From the IMG/VR virus record IMGVR_UViG_3300046004_001609, positions 1-62,391 of that record: a stretch of 62,391 nucleotides of DNA; one strand, given 5' to 3'. Position 1 is the stretch's first letter; each line of letters starts with the position of its first letter. The notes under the pieces were generated by a model that was not told where the DNA came from, did no database searches, and saw only the letters and a list, made by a program, of their open reading frames with translations. Origin of the DNA: a virus. Position numbers and translations under genes: made by a program. Below are positions 6,614 through 16,363 of this stretch, one piece after another.

Positions 6614-7879
6614 ATGGGCGGCTATGGTTTTAGTAGTTTAAATAAAAATTTAAATTCAAAAAATAATAATACTAATTTACTTGAGGTATCAAGTTTAAGT
6701 AGTCTAATCACAGCAGTTAGAGTTATATATATATTACTGGATGATAGTGATCCTATAAAATTTAAAAAATATGGTGGGTGGAATGGGTTAGGTACTATAG
6801 AATATGAATTAGTAACTTCTCCTGGAACTACTTCAAACGCTTTTCCTCTTTATTCAAATTTAAAAAATTACCCATTAATAAATGAGATAGTATATACTAT
6901 TTCTTTTCCTTCTAATTTAATAGGAAAAGCTAATGTTAGTGAAAGAAAATATTATCTAAATACTATAAATTTATGGAATCATCCACATCATAATGCCTAC
7001 CCATCTATAGCTAATGAACCTGATCCTCCACAACAAAAGGATTATATTCAAACTCAATTAGGTAGTGCTAAAATAATTACTGATGAGAATAAACAAATAT
7101 CTTTAGGTAAAACATTTAAAGAAAGATCTAATATACATCCTTTATTACCTTTTGAAGGTGATGTTATACAAGAAGGTAGATGGGGTAATTCAATACGTTT
7201 AGGTAGTACAGTTCAATACACTCCAAACAATTGGTCCACATCCGGAACTAATGGAGATCCTATTACTATTTTTAGAAATGGACAAGGAGAACAAACAGAT
7301 GAAGGATGGATTCCAATTACTGAAGATATTAATAACGATGAATCTTCTATTTATTTAACAAGTACTCAAATTATACCTTTAAAGGCGTCTAGCACTAATT
7401 ATGTAAGTTATGAAGGTTCGGGTTATGAAGCTCCTTCTGCACCAGATAAATTTAATAGTAAACAAATAATATTATCTTCTGGAAGATTAGTATTTAATTC
7501 TAGTAATGATAACATATTATTAAGTTCTGCTAAATCAATTGATTTAAATTCAAAAGCATCAGTTAACATAACTGCAGATAAATTTATAGTTCAATCTAAT
7601 AATACCTATTTAGGTAATATAAAATTAGCAACAGAGCCACTAATGTTAGGTAAAAAAACAACAGATGTATTACGAGATTTAATTAATAAACTTACCCCAT
7701 TAGTCACAGCACTTCAATCAATTCAAACCGCTCCTACTGTACCAGGCGCCCCAGTTGTATTTTTAAATTTAATAGAACCAACAACTAATTTATTAATTGT
7801 ATTAAATTCTTTAAGTAATGAATTAGGAGCTTCTTCAGCAAATTGTACTTTAATTTCTAAAAATAACTTTACAGTATAA
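6614..7879 (+). CDS. Baseplate hub/spike protein, gp5-like OB domain, 421 aa
   Basis: Residues about 170-235 contain PFEGDVIQEGRWGNSIRLGS and then DPITIFRNGQ, the wording seen in gp5/VgrG-type OB-fold spike proteins of T4-like phages. Residues 280-345 run as short beta repeats (SSGRLVFNSSNDNILLSSAK, SIDLNSKASVNITADKFIVQ), consistent with the triple beta-helix that forms the membrane-piercing needle. The C-terminus has helices VLRDLINKLTPLVTALQSI. I see no lysozyme domain, unlike T4 gp5. It lies at the head of the baseplate cluster. Confidence 0.7.
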   Translation: MGGYGFSSLNKNLNSKNNNTNLLEVSSLSSLITAVRVIYILLDDSDPIKFKKYGGWNGLGTIEYELVTSPGTTSNAFPLYSNLKNYPLINEIVYTISFPSNLIGKANVSERKYYLNTINLWNHPHHNAYPSIANEPDPPQQKDYIQTQLGSAKIITDENKQISLGKTFKERSNIHPLLPFEGDVIQEGRWGNSIRLGSTVQYTPNNWSTSGTNGDPITIFRNGQGEQTDEGWIPITEDINNDESSIYLTSTQIIPLKASSTNYVSYEGSGYEAPSAPDKFNSKQIILSSGRLVFNSSNDNILLSSAKSIDLNSKASVNITADKFIVQSNNTYLGNIKLATEPLMLGKKTTDVLRDLINKLTPLVTALQSIQTAPTVPGAPVVFLNLIEPTTNLLIVLNSLSNELGASSANCTLISKNNFTV

Positions 7880-7881
7880 AA

Positions 7882-8982
7882 ATGGCCGGCGAAACTAAAG
7901 AAGAAATATTAAAAAGTGAAAAAGCTAGATCTAATAGATTTGCTATTGGTAATCCTGAAGTAGATCTTACAGCAGCTGTAAAATTAAATAAAGACCCATA
8001 TCTAATTCCCGATGGAATAAATACTGCAGGTTGGAGTTATTTTCAACGATATTTACAAAAATTATATAAAGATAATCCTGAAAAATTACAAGAATTAAAT
8101 ACTAATGAAGGATTTTTAGTTAGTCAACAGATAATAAATGATTTTAACCAAAACTATATTATTAATGTAGGTGATAGTTATGATATATGGAAAGTTCTTC
8201 AAAATGGAAAAATAGAGCGTGTAACAATAAATAGACCAACTGTTACATCTTTTAGATTTTTAGATAGATTTCCAAATGGTTTAATAGATATAGCTACTGT
8301 TAAGGCAGCTCAAAATTACCATTTAATAACAAGTTTTTCAGGAGTAAATAGAGTATTAGTAGATGGGTGGGTAGGTAGTCAAACATCTCAATTAGTATAT
8401 CCTGGAAGATACCTCACATATCTAGAATACTCAGAAGAAGAAGACATAAATGGTAAACCTCTAGGTATACTTACCAAAGATGGTATAGTATCATCTAGAC
8501 CAAAATATAAATCCGGTTTAATCCCAGCAATTTGGGGTAATAGAAGATTTGTAGTAGATGCTAGGGTTGTAGATCAATATATTAATAATGTAGAAACTGG
8601 TGTCATTGCCAGACCTATCCCAGAAAAAATAGGAGACTCAGGAACAGGAGTAATTCCATTTGAATATTTTATTCCCTATGAACCTTCATTACATGATGCT
8701 ACTTTACAGTTTAAAGATCAAGTAAAATTCCCAGGCGCTACTACTCCAGGTAGTTGGGACACAATAGGACAAGAAACCATAGTATATAAAGATCCTACAA
8801 AAATAAATGCTTTTATAAAAGAACAACAATTAAAAGATAAAAAACTTAGATATGTTTCAGATGTTAAACAAACTATTACATCATCTAAAGAAGATATTGC
8901 AAAACAAAAAGCCCTTAAAAAACAAGCTTATCAAGATTCACTAACCAGAAGTAAAGAATTAGCTAAATTATACGCAAAATAA
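7882..8982 (+). CDS. Baseplate-associated protein with peptidoglycan-binding-like segment, 366 aa
   Basis: Three bases follow the spike gene. Residues about 135-170 read VKAAQNYHLITSFSGVNRVL-VDGWVGSQTSQLVYPG, which resembles the DGxxGxxT core of peptidoglycan-binding repeats. The rest is mixed, with FRFLDRFPNGLIDIATVKAA and a Lys-rich helical C-terminus ('KKQAYQDSLTRSKELAKLYAK'). Position next to the needle suggests a hub component that touches the cell wall during infection. I see no lytic-enzyme catalytic motif. The binding-domain call is tentative. Confidence 0.5.
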   Translation: MAGETKEEILKSEKARSNRFAIGNPEVDLTAAVKLNKDPYLIPDGINTAGWSYFQRYLQKLYKDNPEKLQELNTNEGFLVSQQIINDFNQNYIINVGDSYDIWKVLQNGKIERVTINRPTVTSFRFLDRFPNGLIDIATVKAAQNYHLITSFSGVNRVLVDGWVGSQTSQLVYPGRYLTYLEYSEEEDINGKPLGILTKDGIVSSRPKYKSGLIPAIWGNRRFVVDARVVDQYINNVETGVIARPIPEKIGDSGTGVIPFEYFIPYEPSLHDATLQFKDQVKFPGATTPGSWDTIGQETIVYKDPTKINAFIKEQQLKDKKLRYVSDVKQTITSSKEDIAKQKALKKQAYQDSLTRSKELAKLYAK

Positions 8983-9951
8983 ATGGCTATACAAGATAAA
9001 ATACCTGTATTATTAGCAAATAAAACTCAAGAATTAGTTGAGTTTGTAGTACCTGCTATAGTAAATTTAGCATTCCAAATTGGTATGGAAAAGTTAGATG
9101 ATACAACAGGTGAAATTGTATTACCTGAACTTTGTATCCCTGCAGTTGAATTACAAAAAGTATTAAATATAAGAAATAATATAGTAAGTAAATTAAACTC
9201 AGCTTCAAAATCAATAGAAGCATTACAAAAACCACTTAATGCTTTAAACACAACTGTAAACATTTCAGACAAATCACTTAAAGCTCTAAATATAGCAATA
9301 TTAGCTGCTGAAATAGCAATTCCATTACTACCCACTTCTGTACCAGGAACACCTAACCCCGCAGGTATAGCATTAACCACTTTAACTAAAATAAAAGATT
9401 TTAAAACACCAATAACTTATAAAATAAATATAGTAAAAAATGGTATTAATTCTATAACAACCACATTAGATTATGTTAATTCAATTTTAAGTCAAATTAT
9501 AACTTTATTAAATTCAATAGATGCATATTTATTAAAATGTGGTGGTGCTACCACAGATTTAACAAACTCAAACGCAAATATAAATGTAAACGCAAATGTA
9601 AACACAAATATAAACACAAATGTAAACGCAAATACAAACGCAAATGCAAACGCAAATGCAAACGCAGATGAAAATAAAAAGTTAACACCATTATCACCAT
9701 ATTTGCTTAATGTTGAACAAAATGCTAATAAGGTAAAAATAGATCCAAATAAAAATGAAATATATCAAGGCTTTTTATTTGAAATTGTTGAAGAACCATT
9801 CTCTCCTACTGTAAATAAAAGAAGAGCGGTGGCCAAGAATAATAATGGTATTATATTGTTACAAACACCTTCGTCATTTACTACTGATACTCAAGTATTA
9901 TTCACAGAACTTAAACTAATAATTGATAAAAATAATTTAAAAGCTAATTAA
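8983..9951 (+). CDS. Structural protein with Asn-rich repeat, 322 aa
   Basis: Not recognised. The start codon follows the previous stop directly. Residues 1-190 are helical and Ile/Leu-rich (LVEFVVPAIVNLAFQIGMEK, ILAAEIAIPLLPTSVPG). Residues about 196-228 are a low-complexity run alternating Asn with Ala, Val, Thr or Ile. The C-terminal 95 residues look like a beta-rich domain (YQGFLFEIVEEPFSPTVNKR, NGIILLQTPSSF). The linker probably separates two folded parts. It is likely a baseplate hub component by position. Confidence 0.55.
   Translation: MAIQDKIPVLLANKTQELVEFVVPAIVNLAFQIGMEKLDDTTGEIVLPELCIPAVELQKVLNIRNNIVSKLNSASKSIEALQKPLNALNTTVNISDKSLKALNIAILAAEIAIPLLPTSVPGTPNPAGIALTTLTKIKDFKTPITYKINIVKNGINSITTTLDYVNSILSQIITLLNSIDAYLLKCGGATTDLTNSNANINVNANVNTNINTNVNANTNANANANANADENKKLTPLSPYLLNVEQNANKVKIDPNKNEIYQGFLFEIVEEPFSPTVNKRRAVAKNNNGIILLQTPSSFTTDTQVLFTELKLIIDKNNLKAN
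9571..9668 (+). repeat. In-frame tandem hexamer repeat
   Basis: About 16 copies of a six-base unit close to AACGCA / AATGTA encode the alternating Asn-X run of the 322-aa protein. The unit length is a multiple of three, so copy-number change would keep the frame. Confidence 0.85.
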
Positions 9952-9954
9952 TTT

Positions 9955-9966
9955 AATATTTATAAC
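9955..9966 (+). promoter_or_regulatory. Late-type promoter motif
   Basis: AATATTTATAAC lies 3 bases ahead of the ATG at 9969, so any transcript would have a very short leader. Confidence 0.5.
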
Positions 9967-9968
9967 AA

Positions 9969-10334
9969 ATGAAACAAAACGAATTAAAAGATTTAATTAA
10001 AATTGCCGTAAAAGAAGCAATCCAAGAAGAATTAAAAGATATTCTTTTGGAAGCAATTAAATCAAACAAACAACCAATAAACGAATCTTACCAAGTAGGC
10101 GCAGATAGAACATTAAGATTTAATAGTTCAAACGTTCCTACACAACCTTTAATTACAGCTGTTAACCCAAAACAATCATACATGGATATAATAGCTGAAA
10201 TGTCAAAACCAACTCCGTCAGGATTTGAAGGTGATTTTAAAGTATCAGGTGAAATTAATACAATGTCTGAAGGTAGCGCATTACCTGGTGGACAACTTGG
10301 TTTAGATCAAATAATGAATTTAATTAAAAAATAA
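9969..10334 (+). CDS. Capsid-targeting-like N-terminal protein in baseplate operon, 121 aa
   Basis: The N-terminus MKQNELKDLIKIAVKEAIQE and following ELKDILLEA form two turns of the recurring amphipathic peptide, with several possible E-ending cleavage sites. The remainder (PTQPLITAVNPKQSYMDIIA, PGGQLGLDQIMNLIKK) is not a recognised domain. The stop overlaps the gp25-like start (TAATG). A structural role in the tail, or head cargo encoded among tail genes, are both possible. Confidence 0.65.
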   Translation: MKQNELKDLIKIAVKEAIQEELKDILLEAIKSNKQPINESYQVGADRTLRFNSSNVPTQPLITAVNPKQSYMDIIAEMSKPTPSGFEGDFKVSGEINTMSEGSALPGGQLGLDQIMNLIKK

Positions 10335-10741
10335 TGGCATTCGGAGCAAAAAAAATATTTCCAATTGATACTAAGCCCGGAACGGCTGTAGGAGTATCTA
10401 TTCCTTTTAATGCTCCAAATGTATTTTTTCAAACATATACTACTCAAGATGCTATACGAAATAATTTATTAAATTTCTTTTTAACAAATCAAACAGAAAG
10501 ATATTTAAATAATCAATTTGGAGCAAATTTAAGAGCATTTATATTTGAACAAATATCTTCAGATAATATAACCTCTTTAAAAGAAAATATTCAATTATTA
10601 ATAAGTAAATATTTTAATAATGTAAAAGTAGAAAAATTAGATGTGTTAGAATATCCCGACAATAATGAAATAAATGTTAAATTAACATATAGTATAATCA
10701 ACACTGGTGTAACAGATCAAGTTCAAATATCATTCACATAA
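10334..10741 (+). CDS. gp25: Baseplate wedge protein, gp25-like, 135 aa
   Basis: Length matches T4 gp25 (132 aa). The diagnostic central block is present: TTQDAIRNNLLNFFLTNQTE, RYLNNQFGANLRAFIFEQIS, followed by the beta hairpin VKVEKLDVLEYPDNNEINVK. gp25 is the sheath initiator in the inner baseplate, homologous to the lysozyme-like gpW family but without enzyme activity. Start and stop overlap the neighbours as TAATG, indicating coupled translation with the gp6-like protein it binds. Confidence 0.9.
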   Translation: MAFGAKKIFPIDTKPGTAVGVSIPFNAPNVFFQTYTTQDAIRNNLLNFFLTNQTERYLNNQFGANLRAFIFEQISSDNITSLKENIQLLISKYFNNVKVEKLDVLEYPDNNEINVKLTYSIINTGVTDQVQISFT

Positions 10742-12591
10742 TGGCTGTAAATAAAAATATAAAATACATAAATAAAGATTTTAATGAGTTTAGGACTAAT
10801 TTAATTGACTACTCTAAAACTTATTTTCCTACAACATATAATGATTTTAGCCCAGCATCACCAGGAATGATGTTTATGGAAATGGCAGCGTATGTAGGTG
10901 ACGTTTTATCATTTTATTTAGATAATCAAGTACAAGAAAACTATTTACAATTTGCTCGTCAATCAAATAACTTATTTGAATTAGCATATATGTTTGGTTA
11001 TAAACCAAATGTAACAGGAATAGCAGTTACTAACATAGATTTTTACCAAAAAGTACCATCTAAAATGTCTGGTTCAACATATATTCCTGATTTTGATTAT
11101 ACATTACTTATTAACGGAAATGCTACTGTAACTTCAACAAGTGGGGTTTCATTCCTAATTGCTGACCCAGTAGATTTTTCAGTATCAAGTTCAGGAGATC
11201 CTACCGAAATTTCTGTATATGAAGTTTCAGGAGGAAACCCAACATATTATCTATTAAAGAAAACACGTAAATCTATATCATCTACAATTAATACAAAAAC
11301 ATTTTCATTTAACTCACCTGTTAAATTTTCAACAGTTGAAATAAATGCTACAAATATAGTAGGTATTTTAGATTGTATTGATAATGAAGGAAATACATGG
11401 TATGAAGTAGATTATTTAGGACAAGAAATGGTATTTGATTCAATTAAAAATACAAACACTAACGATCCAAATTTATCTCAATATAATGGGGATACCCCAT
11501 ATTTATTAAAGTTGAAGAAAATACAACGTAGATTTGCTTCTCGCTTTAAAAACTCAAATACATTACAAATTCAATTTGGGTCAGGTACTACATCAGATTC
11601 TGATGAAATAATTATTCCAAACCCAGATAATATAGGTATTGGTCTACCATTTGAACAAACAAAATTAACAACAGCATATGCTCCATCAAATTTTTTATTT
11701 ACAGATACTTATGGGATTGCCCCTTCAAATACTACTTTAACATTTAGATATTTAACAGGGGGAGGAGTATCAGCAAATGTAAATGCTAATAGTTTAACTA
11801 AATTAAATGGTACAACTACTTTTTTAAATGCAAATTTAAATACTACAACAGCAAATAACATATTTGCTTCATTAGCTGTTACTAACCCACAAGCAGCAAG
11901 TGGAGGAGGAGATGGAGATACAATTGAAGAAATTAGACAAAATTCATCTGCTAATTTTGCTAGTCAATTACGTAATGTAACTCAAGATGACTATTTAGTA
12001 AGAGCATTAAGTATGCCTGCTAAGTATGGTAATATAGCTAAAGCATATATTGAACCAACTAAAGCACAAAGTATACAAGCTGGCGAAGCAGCTGGTATAT
12101 TAGATTTATATATTTTAACAAATGATGTTAATGGTAAATTAAATACAGCGTCCTCAGGTTTAAAACAAAATCTGATTACTTATCTTTCTTTATATAGAAT
12201 GATAAATGATGCTATTAATATTAAAGACGGCTTTATAATTAATATAGGAGTTAATTTTGATATTATTATTCTTCCAAATTACAATAGTAATGAAGTTTTA
12301 ACAAAATGTATTACAGCATTGCAAGGATATTTTGCAATTAATAATTGGCAAATAAACCAACCAATTGTACTAAGAGAACTTTATATTCTTTTAGATAAAA
12401 TAGAAGGAGTACAAACAGTAAAAACGATAAATATTTCAAATTTAACTGGAACAAATTTAGGATACTCAGCGTTTGCATATAATATTTCTGGTGCAACTAA
12501 AAATAACGTAGTTTACCCATCGATAGATCCTATGATTTTCGAAGTGAAATATCCTTCTACAGACATTCAAGGTAGAGTAGTATCATTATAA
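10741..12591 (+). CDS. gp6: Baseplate wedge protein, gp6-like (baseplate J family), 616 aa
   Basis: The N-terminal 80 residues (KDFNEFRTNLIDYSKTYFPT, SPGMMFMEMAAYVGDVLSFY, QESNNLFELAYMFGYKP-type region) are characteristic of T4 gp6 and related J-family wedge proteins. The length is close to T4 gp6 (660 aa). The C-terminal part contains the family's REIALLDKIEGVQTV-like stretch (LRELYILLDKIEGVQTVKTI). gp6 dimers form the inner ring of the baseplate. A Gly-rich turn ASGGGDGDTIEEIRQNSSAN near residue 383 is also typical of J proteins. Confidence 0.9.
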   Translation: MAVNKNIKYINKDFNEFRTNLIDYSKTYFPTTYNDFSPASPGMMFMEMAAYVGDVLSFYLDNQVQENYLQFARQSNNLFELAYMFGYKPNVTGIAVTNIDFYQKVPSKMSGSTYIPDFDYTLLINGNATVTSTSGVSFLIADPVDFSVSSSGDPTEISVYEVSGGNPTYYLLKKTRKSISSTINTKTFSFNSPVKFSTVEINATNIVGILDCIDNEGNTWYEVDYLGQEMVFDSIKNTNTNDPNLSQYNGDTPYLLKLKKIQRRFASRFKNSNTLQIQFGSGTTSDSDEIIIPNPDNIGIGLPFEQTKLTTAYAPSNFLFTDTYGIAPSNTTLTFRYLTGGGVSANVNANSLTKLNGTTTFLNANLNTTTANNIFASLAVTNPQAASGGGDGDTIEEIRQNSSANFASQLRNVTQDDYLVRALSMPAKYGNIAKAYIEPTKAQSIQAGEAAGILDLYILTNDVNGKLNTASSGLKQNLITYLSLYRMINDAINIKDGFIINIGVNFDIIILPNYNSNEVLTKCITALQGYFAINNWQINQPIVLRELYILLDKIEGVQTVKTINISNLTGTNLGYSAFAYNISGATKNNVVYPSIDPMIFEVKYPSTDIQGRVVSL

Positions 12592-12605
12592 AAATAAAAT
12601 AAACA

Positions 12606-13712
12606 ATGGCCACATATAAAATCTTCCCAACCAAAGATACAACTTTATATTCTATATATCCAGAAATGAATACAGGATTAGATGAAATATTAGAAGCATC
12701 TTTAGAAGTAGGAAATTTAGGAACACCTTCCCCTCAAGCAAGTCGTTTTCTAATTCAATTTGACTCAAATGAAATAACAGATGTTATTAATAATAAAATA
12801 TCAGGTTCACAATGGGAATCTAATTTAAAATGCTTAGTAGCTAATGTTACTGCTTTAAATACAGATACAACTATAAATGCATTTGCTGTTTCTCAATCTT
12901 GGGATATGGGCACAGGTAGATTTGCAAATGTCCCTGAAACACAAAACGGCGCTAGTTGGATATGGAAAAATTATCAAGGAGGAACCAAATGGACTACTAG
13001 TTCATTCTCAGCAGGATCAACAGGATCTTATTCTTCCTCAGTTTCACCTGGAGGAGGAACTTGGTATACAGCTTTATCTTCATCTACTACATTCGGATAT
13101 TACACAGATAAAGATATTATTCTTAATACTACACCAATTGTAACTCAATGGTATACTGGTTCTATTCCTAATGATGGATTTATTGTAAAGCAAAAAGATG
13201 AATTTATGGATAATGAAAATACTCAACCAAAAATGAAGTATTTTTCAATTGACACCCATACCATTTATCCTCCAAGTTTAGAATTTAAATGGGTAGATGC
13301 TACATTTAATACTGGATCTTCTACATTACCAACAATTCGTAAAACACCACTTGTAGTAACTATAGGTGATAACCCAGGATATTTCTACTCAGGAAGTATA
13401 AATCAATTTAGAGTATATTCAAGACCGGAATACCCAGATAGAATATTCGCTACAGCTTCATATTATACTCAAAACTTTTATTTACCAACATCTTCTTATT
13501 ATGCTATAAAAGATTTAGATACTAATGAATATGTAGTAGAATTTGATAAAACATATACCCAATTAAGTATGGATACTACAAGTAGCTTATTTACATTATA
13601 TATGGCTGGATTACAACCAGAAAGATATTATAAAATATTAATCCAAACCACAGTAGATGGAAGTACATTAGTATTAGATAATGATTATTACTTTAAAATA
13701 ATTAATGGATAA
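12606..13712 (+). CDS. Virion protein with DNRLRE-like N-terminus, 368 aa
   Basis: The start reads MATYKIFPTKDTTLYSIYPE then MNTG, followed by EASLEVGNLG and SRFLIQFD. This resembles the beta-sandwich family in which TxDTT, NxG and RxLLxFD elements recur (DNRLRE-type, often in extracellular proteins). The middle is Ser/Gly/Trp-rich and the C-terminal 100 residues look like a second beta domain (YFYSGSINQFRVYSRPEYPD). Position after gp6 suggests a wedge or peripheral baseplate protein, perhaps replacing gp7/gp8. Confidence 0.55.
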   Translation: MATYKIFPTKDTTLYSIYPEMNTGLDEILEASLEVGNLGTPSPQASRFLIQFDSNEITDVINNKISGSQWESNLKCLVANVTALNTDTTINAFAVSQSWDMGTGRFANVPETQNGASWIWKNYQGGTKWTTSSFSAGSTGSYSSSVSPGGGTWYTALSSSTTFGYYTDKDIILNTTPIVTQWYTGSIPNDGFIVKQKDEFMDNENTQPKMKYFSIDTHTIYPPSLEFKWVDATFNTGSSTLPTIRKTPLVVTIGDNPGYFYSGSINQFRVYSRPEYPDRIFATASYYTQNFYLPTSSYYAIKDLDTNEYVVEFDKTYTQLSMDTTSSLFTLYMAGLQPERYYKILIQTTVDGSTLVLDNDYYFKIING

Positions 13713-14062
13713 TGGAAACTGTAAATTTAAATAAAAGAACTTATGCTAAAAGTCAATATCAAAAAGTTATAGATACTAACTTTAATCAATTAGCACAATC
13801 TCCATCTATTACTAACCCAAATATAATAACCCCTACTATATCAGTTGAAGAATTTTTTTCTAAATATGTTCAAATATTTTTTACAATACCTAAACTTGGA
13901 GCTACAAATTCTCATGAGTATCTTGTAAAAACAAGTTTAGAATATATTGGAACAAATCCTGCAAGTAATGAAATAAATGCATTAATTGATGAAATTAATA
14001 TATTACAACAACAAAATTTAGATCTTAATCAACAAATAATAGACCTACAACTTCCTAAATAA
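13712..14062 (+). CDS. Small baseplate-cluster protein, 116 aa
   Basis: Not recognised. It is coupled at both ends by TAATG overlaps. The N-terminal half (RTYAKSQYQKVIDTNFNQLA, PTISVEEFFSKYVQIFFTIP) precedes a C-terminal coiled coil with NEINALIDEINILQQQNLDL. The C-terminal coil might trimerise. Confidence 0.6.
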   Translation: METVNLNKRTYAKSQYQKVIDTNFNQLAQSPSITNPNIITPTISVEEFFSKYVQIFFTIPKLGATNSHEYLVKTSLEYIGTNPASNEINALIDEINILQQQNLDLNQQIIDLQLPK

Positions 14063-16350
14063 TGGATAAGATAGTTAATATTCAAAATGTCGACCCAAAC
14101 ACATTTCAGCTGCAAAATTATACTGCGGCTGATGATTCACTTATATCATATTACACAGAAGAAGTAACATTTGATCCTGCAGAAGATTATTTAGAATATT
14201 TTATTTTAGATTTAAATAAAAATATATTATTTAGTAATGTTGCCGGTTATCCTAATTATAGAATTCATAATACGGAAATATTAATTGATCCTCAACAAGA
14301 TTTAGAATTACATGGATACGAAGAAGGACAATATTATACAGTATATAATTTTTTAAGACGAAAGTTATCTTCCTCTCCTAATAGTACATTATATATTCAA
14401 AGTATAAGTACTGATAGAACTGAAGTAAGATTAAATACTACAAGTATATCTAATTTAAATTTAATTACTTTAACAGATGAATTAAAAAAATCATTATCTG
14501 ACCCACTAACACAAGATGTTGATTTTTACTTAGATTTTGGAAATAATAAATTAGTTATTGCTAATAACATATTTTTAGATAATACTAATCCAAGTGATCC
14601 TACAGTATTAATTAAATTATACGAACCATTACCTACTGAATTTATATTACAATCTCAATGTTGGATAGTACAACAAATTGCTGAATCTCAAGCATATCAA
14701 ATTGAATTAACAACTGTATTTACATATACCGAACAACTTAATTATATTAATGGACCTAATTTTAACTTAACTGTACAGGACCAAATTAATAATTCTACAG
14801 CATATATTAACCAAAGTATATTACAACAAAACACTTCAACTGCTGGTTCAGGTAGCTTATTATATCAAATTAATAGTATGCTAGCTGAAAAAGGTATTGA
14901 AATTAATATTGACTTCTCAGATTATTCTCAATTTGTACACTTTTCATCAGCACAAACTAGATTAGAAAACTTCTATTATAAATTAGCATTAATAGAAGAA
15001 TACACTGTTAGTAGTAGCTATTCAAATACATCAACAAGTTCATTTTCAGCTACTAATCAACAAATATGGAATACTAAAATAAATGATATTATAACTAATT
15101 TTGATGGTTATGAATATTATTTATATTACACCTCAGAAAGTCATGCTTGGCCTAAAACAAATAGTACAGCACCATATATTAACTACTCAGTAGGATCAGG
15201 AACAGCTATTAGTTGGTTTAATAATCAATCTATTTCTGCTTCATTTTTTGACTCGGAAAACAATGATGCTTTAATTAACACCATACCTTCATATTTAAGA
15301 GAAGATCCAAATAACGCCCAATATGAGTTGTTTACTCAAATGATAGGACAAAATTTTGACAATGTTTGGGTTTATCTAAAAGATATTACTAGTAAATTTG
15401 ATGCCGACAACAGATTAAATTATGGTATTTCAAAGGATATGGTAGCCCAAGCTATTAGAGACTTAGGAGTAAAAATATATCAAAATAACTTTTCATCAAC
15501 AGATGTATACTCAGCATTATTAGGTTTAACTCCATCAGGTAGTAATTTTAATGTACCTAATATTACTGGATCTTTCCCTACACCTTCTGGATTTGAATAC
15601 ATAAATACATTTATTACAGCATCAGATCCAAATGCCCTTGAACCTTTGGATGATGTTAATAAAGAAATTTATAAGCGCATTTATCACAACTTACCTTACT
15701 TACTTAAGAAAAAAGGAACAGTTGAAGGTTTAAGAACATTAATTACTCTTTATGGTATTCCTGACAGTATAGTTCGTATAAATGAATTTGGAGGTAAATC
15801 AACAACCGTTTCCAACAACTACGATAACTTTCAAAATCAATTTAATTATAAATTTTACACTACTAGTTCAGGTTATATACAAAAAGATATTGTAATATCT
15901 ACAGGTTCTGCTTATGGTATTTATGGCTCAGCAAGTTATAGTCAAGATTATTATGGAGGAGATTCATTTAATGGTAATGGTACATCATCTTTTTCAATAG
16001 AATTTAGGTTTAAAACAGAAGGTATTCCTATAAATTCAGGTAGTTATAATCAAATATTATCATATGCCCCTGAAAATAATTTTGTATTAGTATTAGAATA
16101 TACAGGATCAGGTTATACTACTGGTTCATATAGTGGTGCTCCTGTAGACCCATATAATGAATATGGAACTTTAAAATTTATAGATTTAACAACAAGCTTA
16201 TCATCTTCTTTATATTTACCATTTTTTGATGGTGAATGGTGGTCAGTAATGTATAATTTAAATACACTTGAAAATACGGATTGGTTATTATATGATGGAA
16301 TTTGGAATGATTTAGGTAATTGGTATGATAGTAGTTTCTGGGTAGATTAA
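14062..16350 (+). CDS. Baseplate/tail protein with gpI-like region, ends inside a LamG-like domain, 762 aa
   Basis: Residues about 405-590 (YELFTQMIGQNFDNVWVYLK, DAVNKEIYKRIYHNLP-like, YLLKKKGTVEGLRTLITLYG, IPDSIVRINEFGGK) resemble the tail protein I / wedge-tip family. Residues 625-740 start a concanavalin/LamG-like fold: FNGNGTSSFSIEFRFKTEGI and FFDGEWWSVMYN. The last 24 residues are Trp/Tyr/Asp-rich (DWLLYDGIWNDLGNWYDSSF) and do not fit the fold. The next gene starts with what looks like the rest of the same domain, so this gene appears interrupted. Confidence 0.7.
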   Translation: MDKIVNIQNVDPNTFQLQNYTAADDSLISYYTEEVTFDPAEDYLEYFILDLNKNILFSNVAGYPNYRIHNTEILIDPQQDLELHGYEEGQYYTVYNFLRRKLSSSPNSTLYIQSISTDRTEVRLNTTSISNLNLITLTDELKKSLSDPLTQDVDFYLDFGNNKLVIANNIFLDNTNPSDPTVLIKLYEPLPTEFILQSQCWIVQQIAESQAYQIELTTVFTYTEQLNYINGPNFNLTVQDQINNSTAYINQSILQQNTSTAGSGSLLYQINSMLAEKGIEINIDFSDYSQFVHFSSAQTRLENFYYKLALIEEYTVSSSYSNTSTSSFSATNQQIWNTKINDIITNFDGYEYYLYYTSESHAWPKTNSTAPYINYSVGSGTAISWFNNQSISASFFDSENNDALINTIPSYLREDPNNAQYELFTQMIGQNFDNVWVYLKDITSKFDADNRLNYGISKDMVAQAIRDLGVKIYQNNFSSTDVYSALLGLTPSGSNFNVPNITGSFPTPSGFEYINTFITASDPNALEPLDDVNKEIYKRIYHNLPYLLKKKGTVEGLRTLITLYGIPDSIVRINEFGGKSTTVSNNYDNFQNQFNYKFYTTSSGYIQKDIVISTGSAYGIYGSASYSQDYYGGDSFNGNGTSSFSIEFRFKTEGIPINSGSYNQILSYAPENNFVLVLEYTGSGYTTGSYSGAPVDPYNEYGTLKFIDLTTSLSSSLYLPFFDGEWWSVMYNLNTLENTDWLLYDGIWNDLGNWYDSSFWVD

Positions 16351-16361
16351 TATTTATAAAT
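16349..16361 (+). promoter_or_regulatory. Late-type promoter motif at gene split
   Basis: AATATTTATAAAT occupies the 13 bases between the stop of the 762-aa gene and the start of the 343-aa gene, exactly where the LamG-like domain is broken. Confidence 0.5.
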
Positions 16362-16363
16362 AA

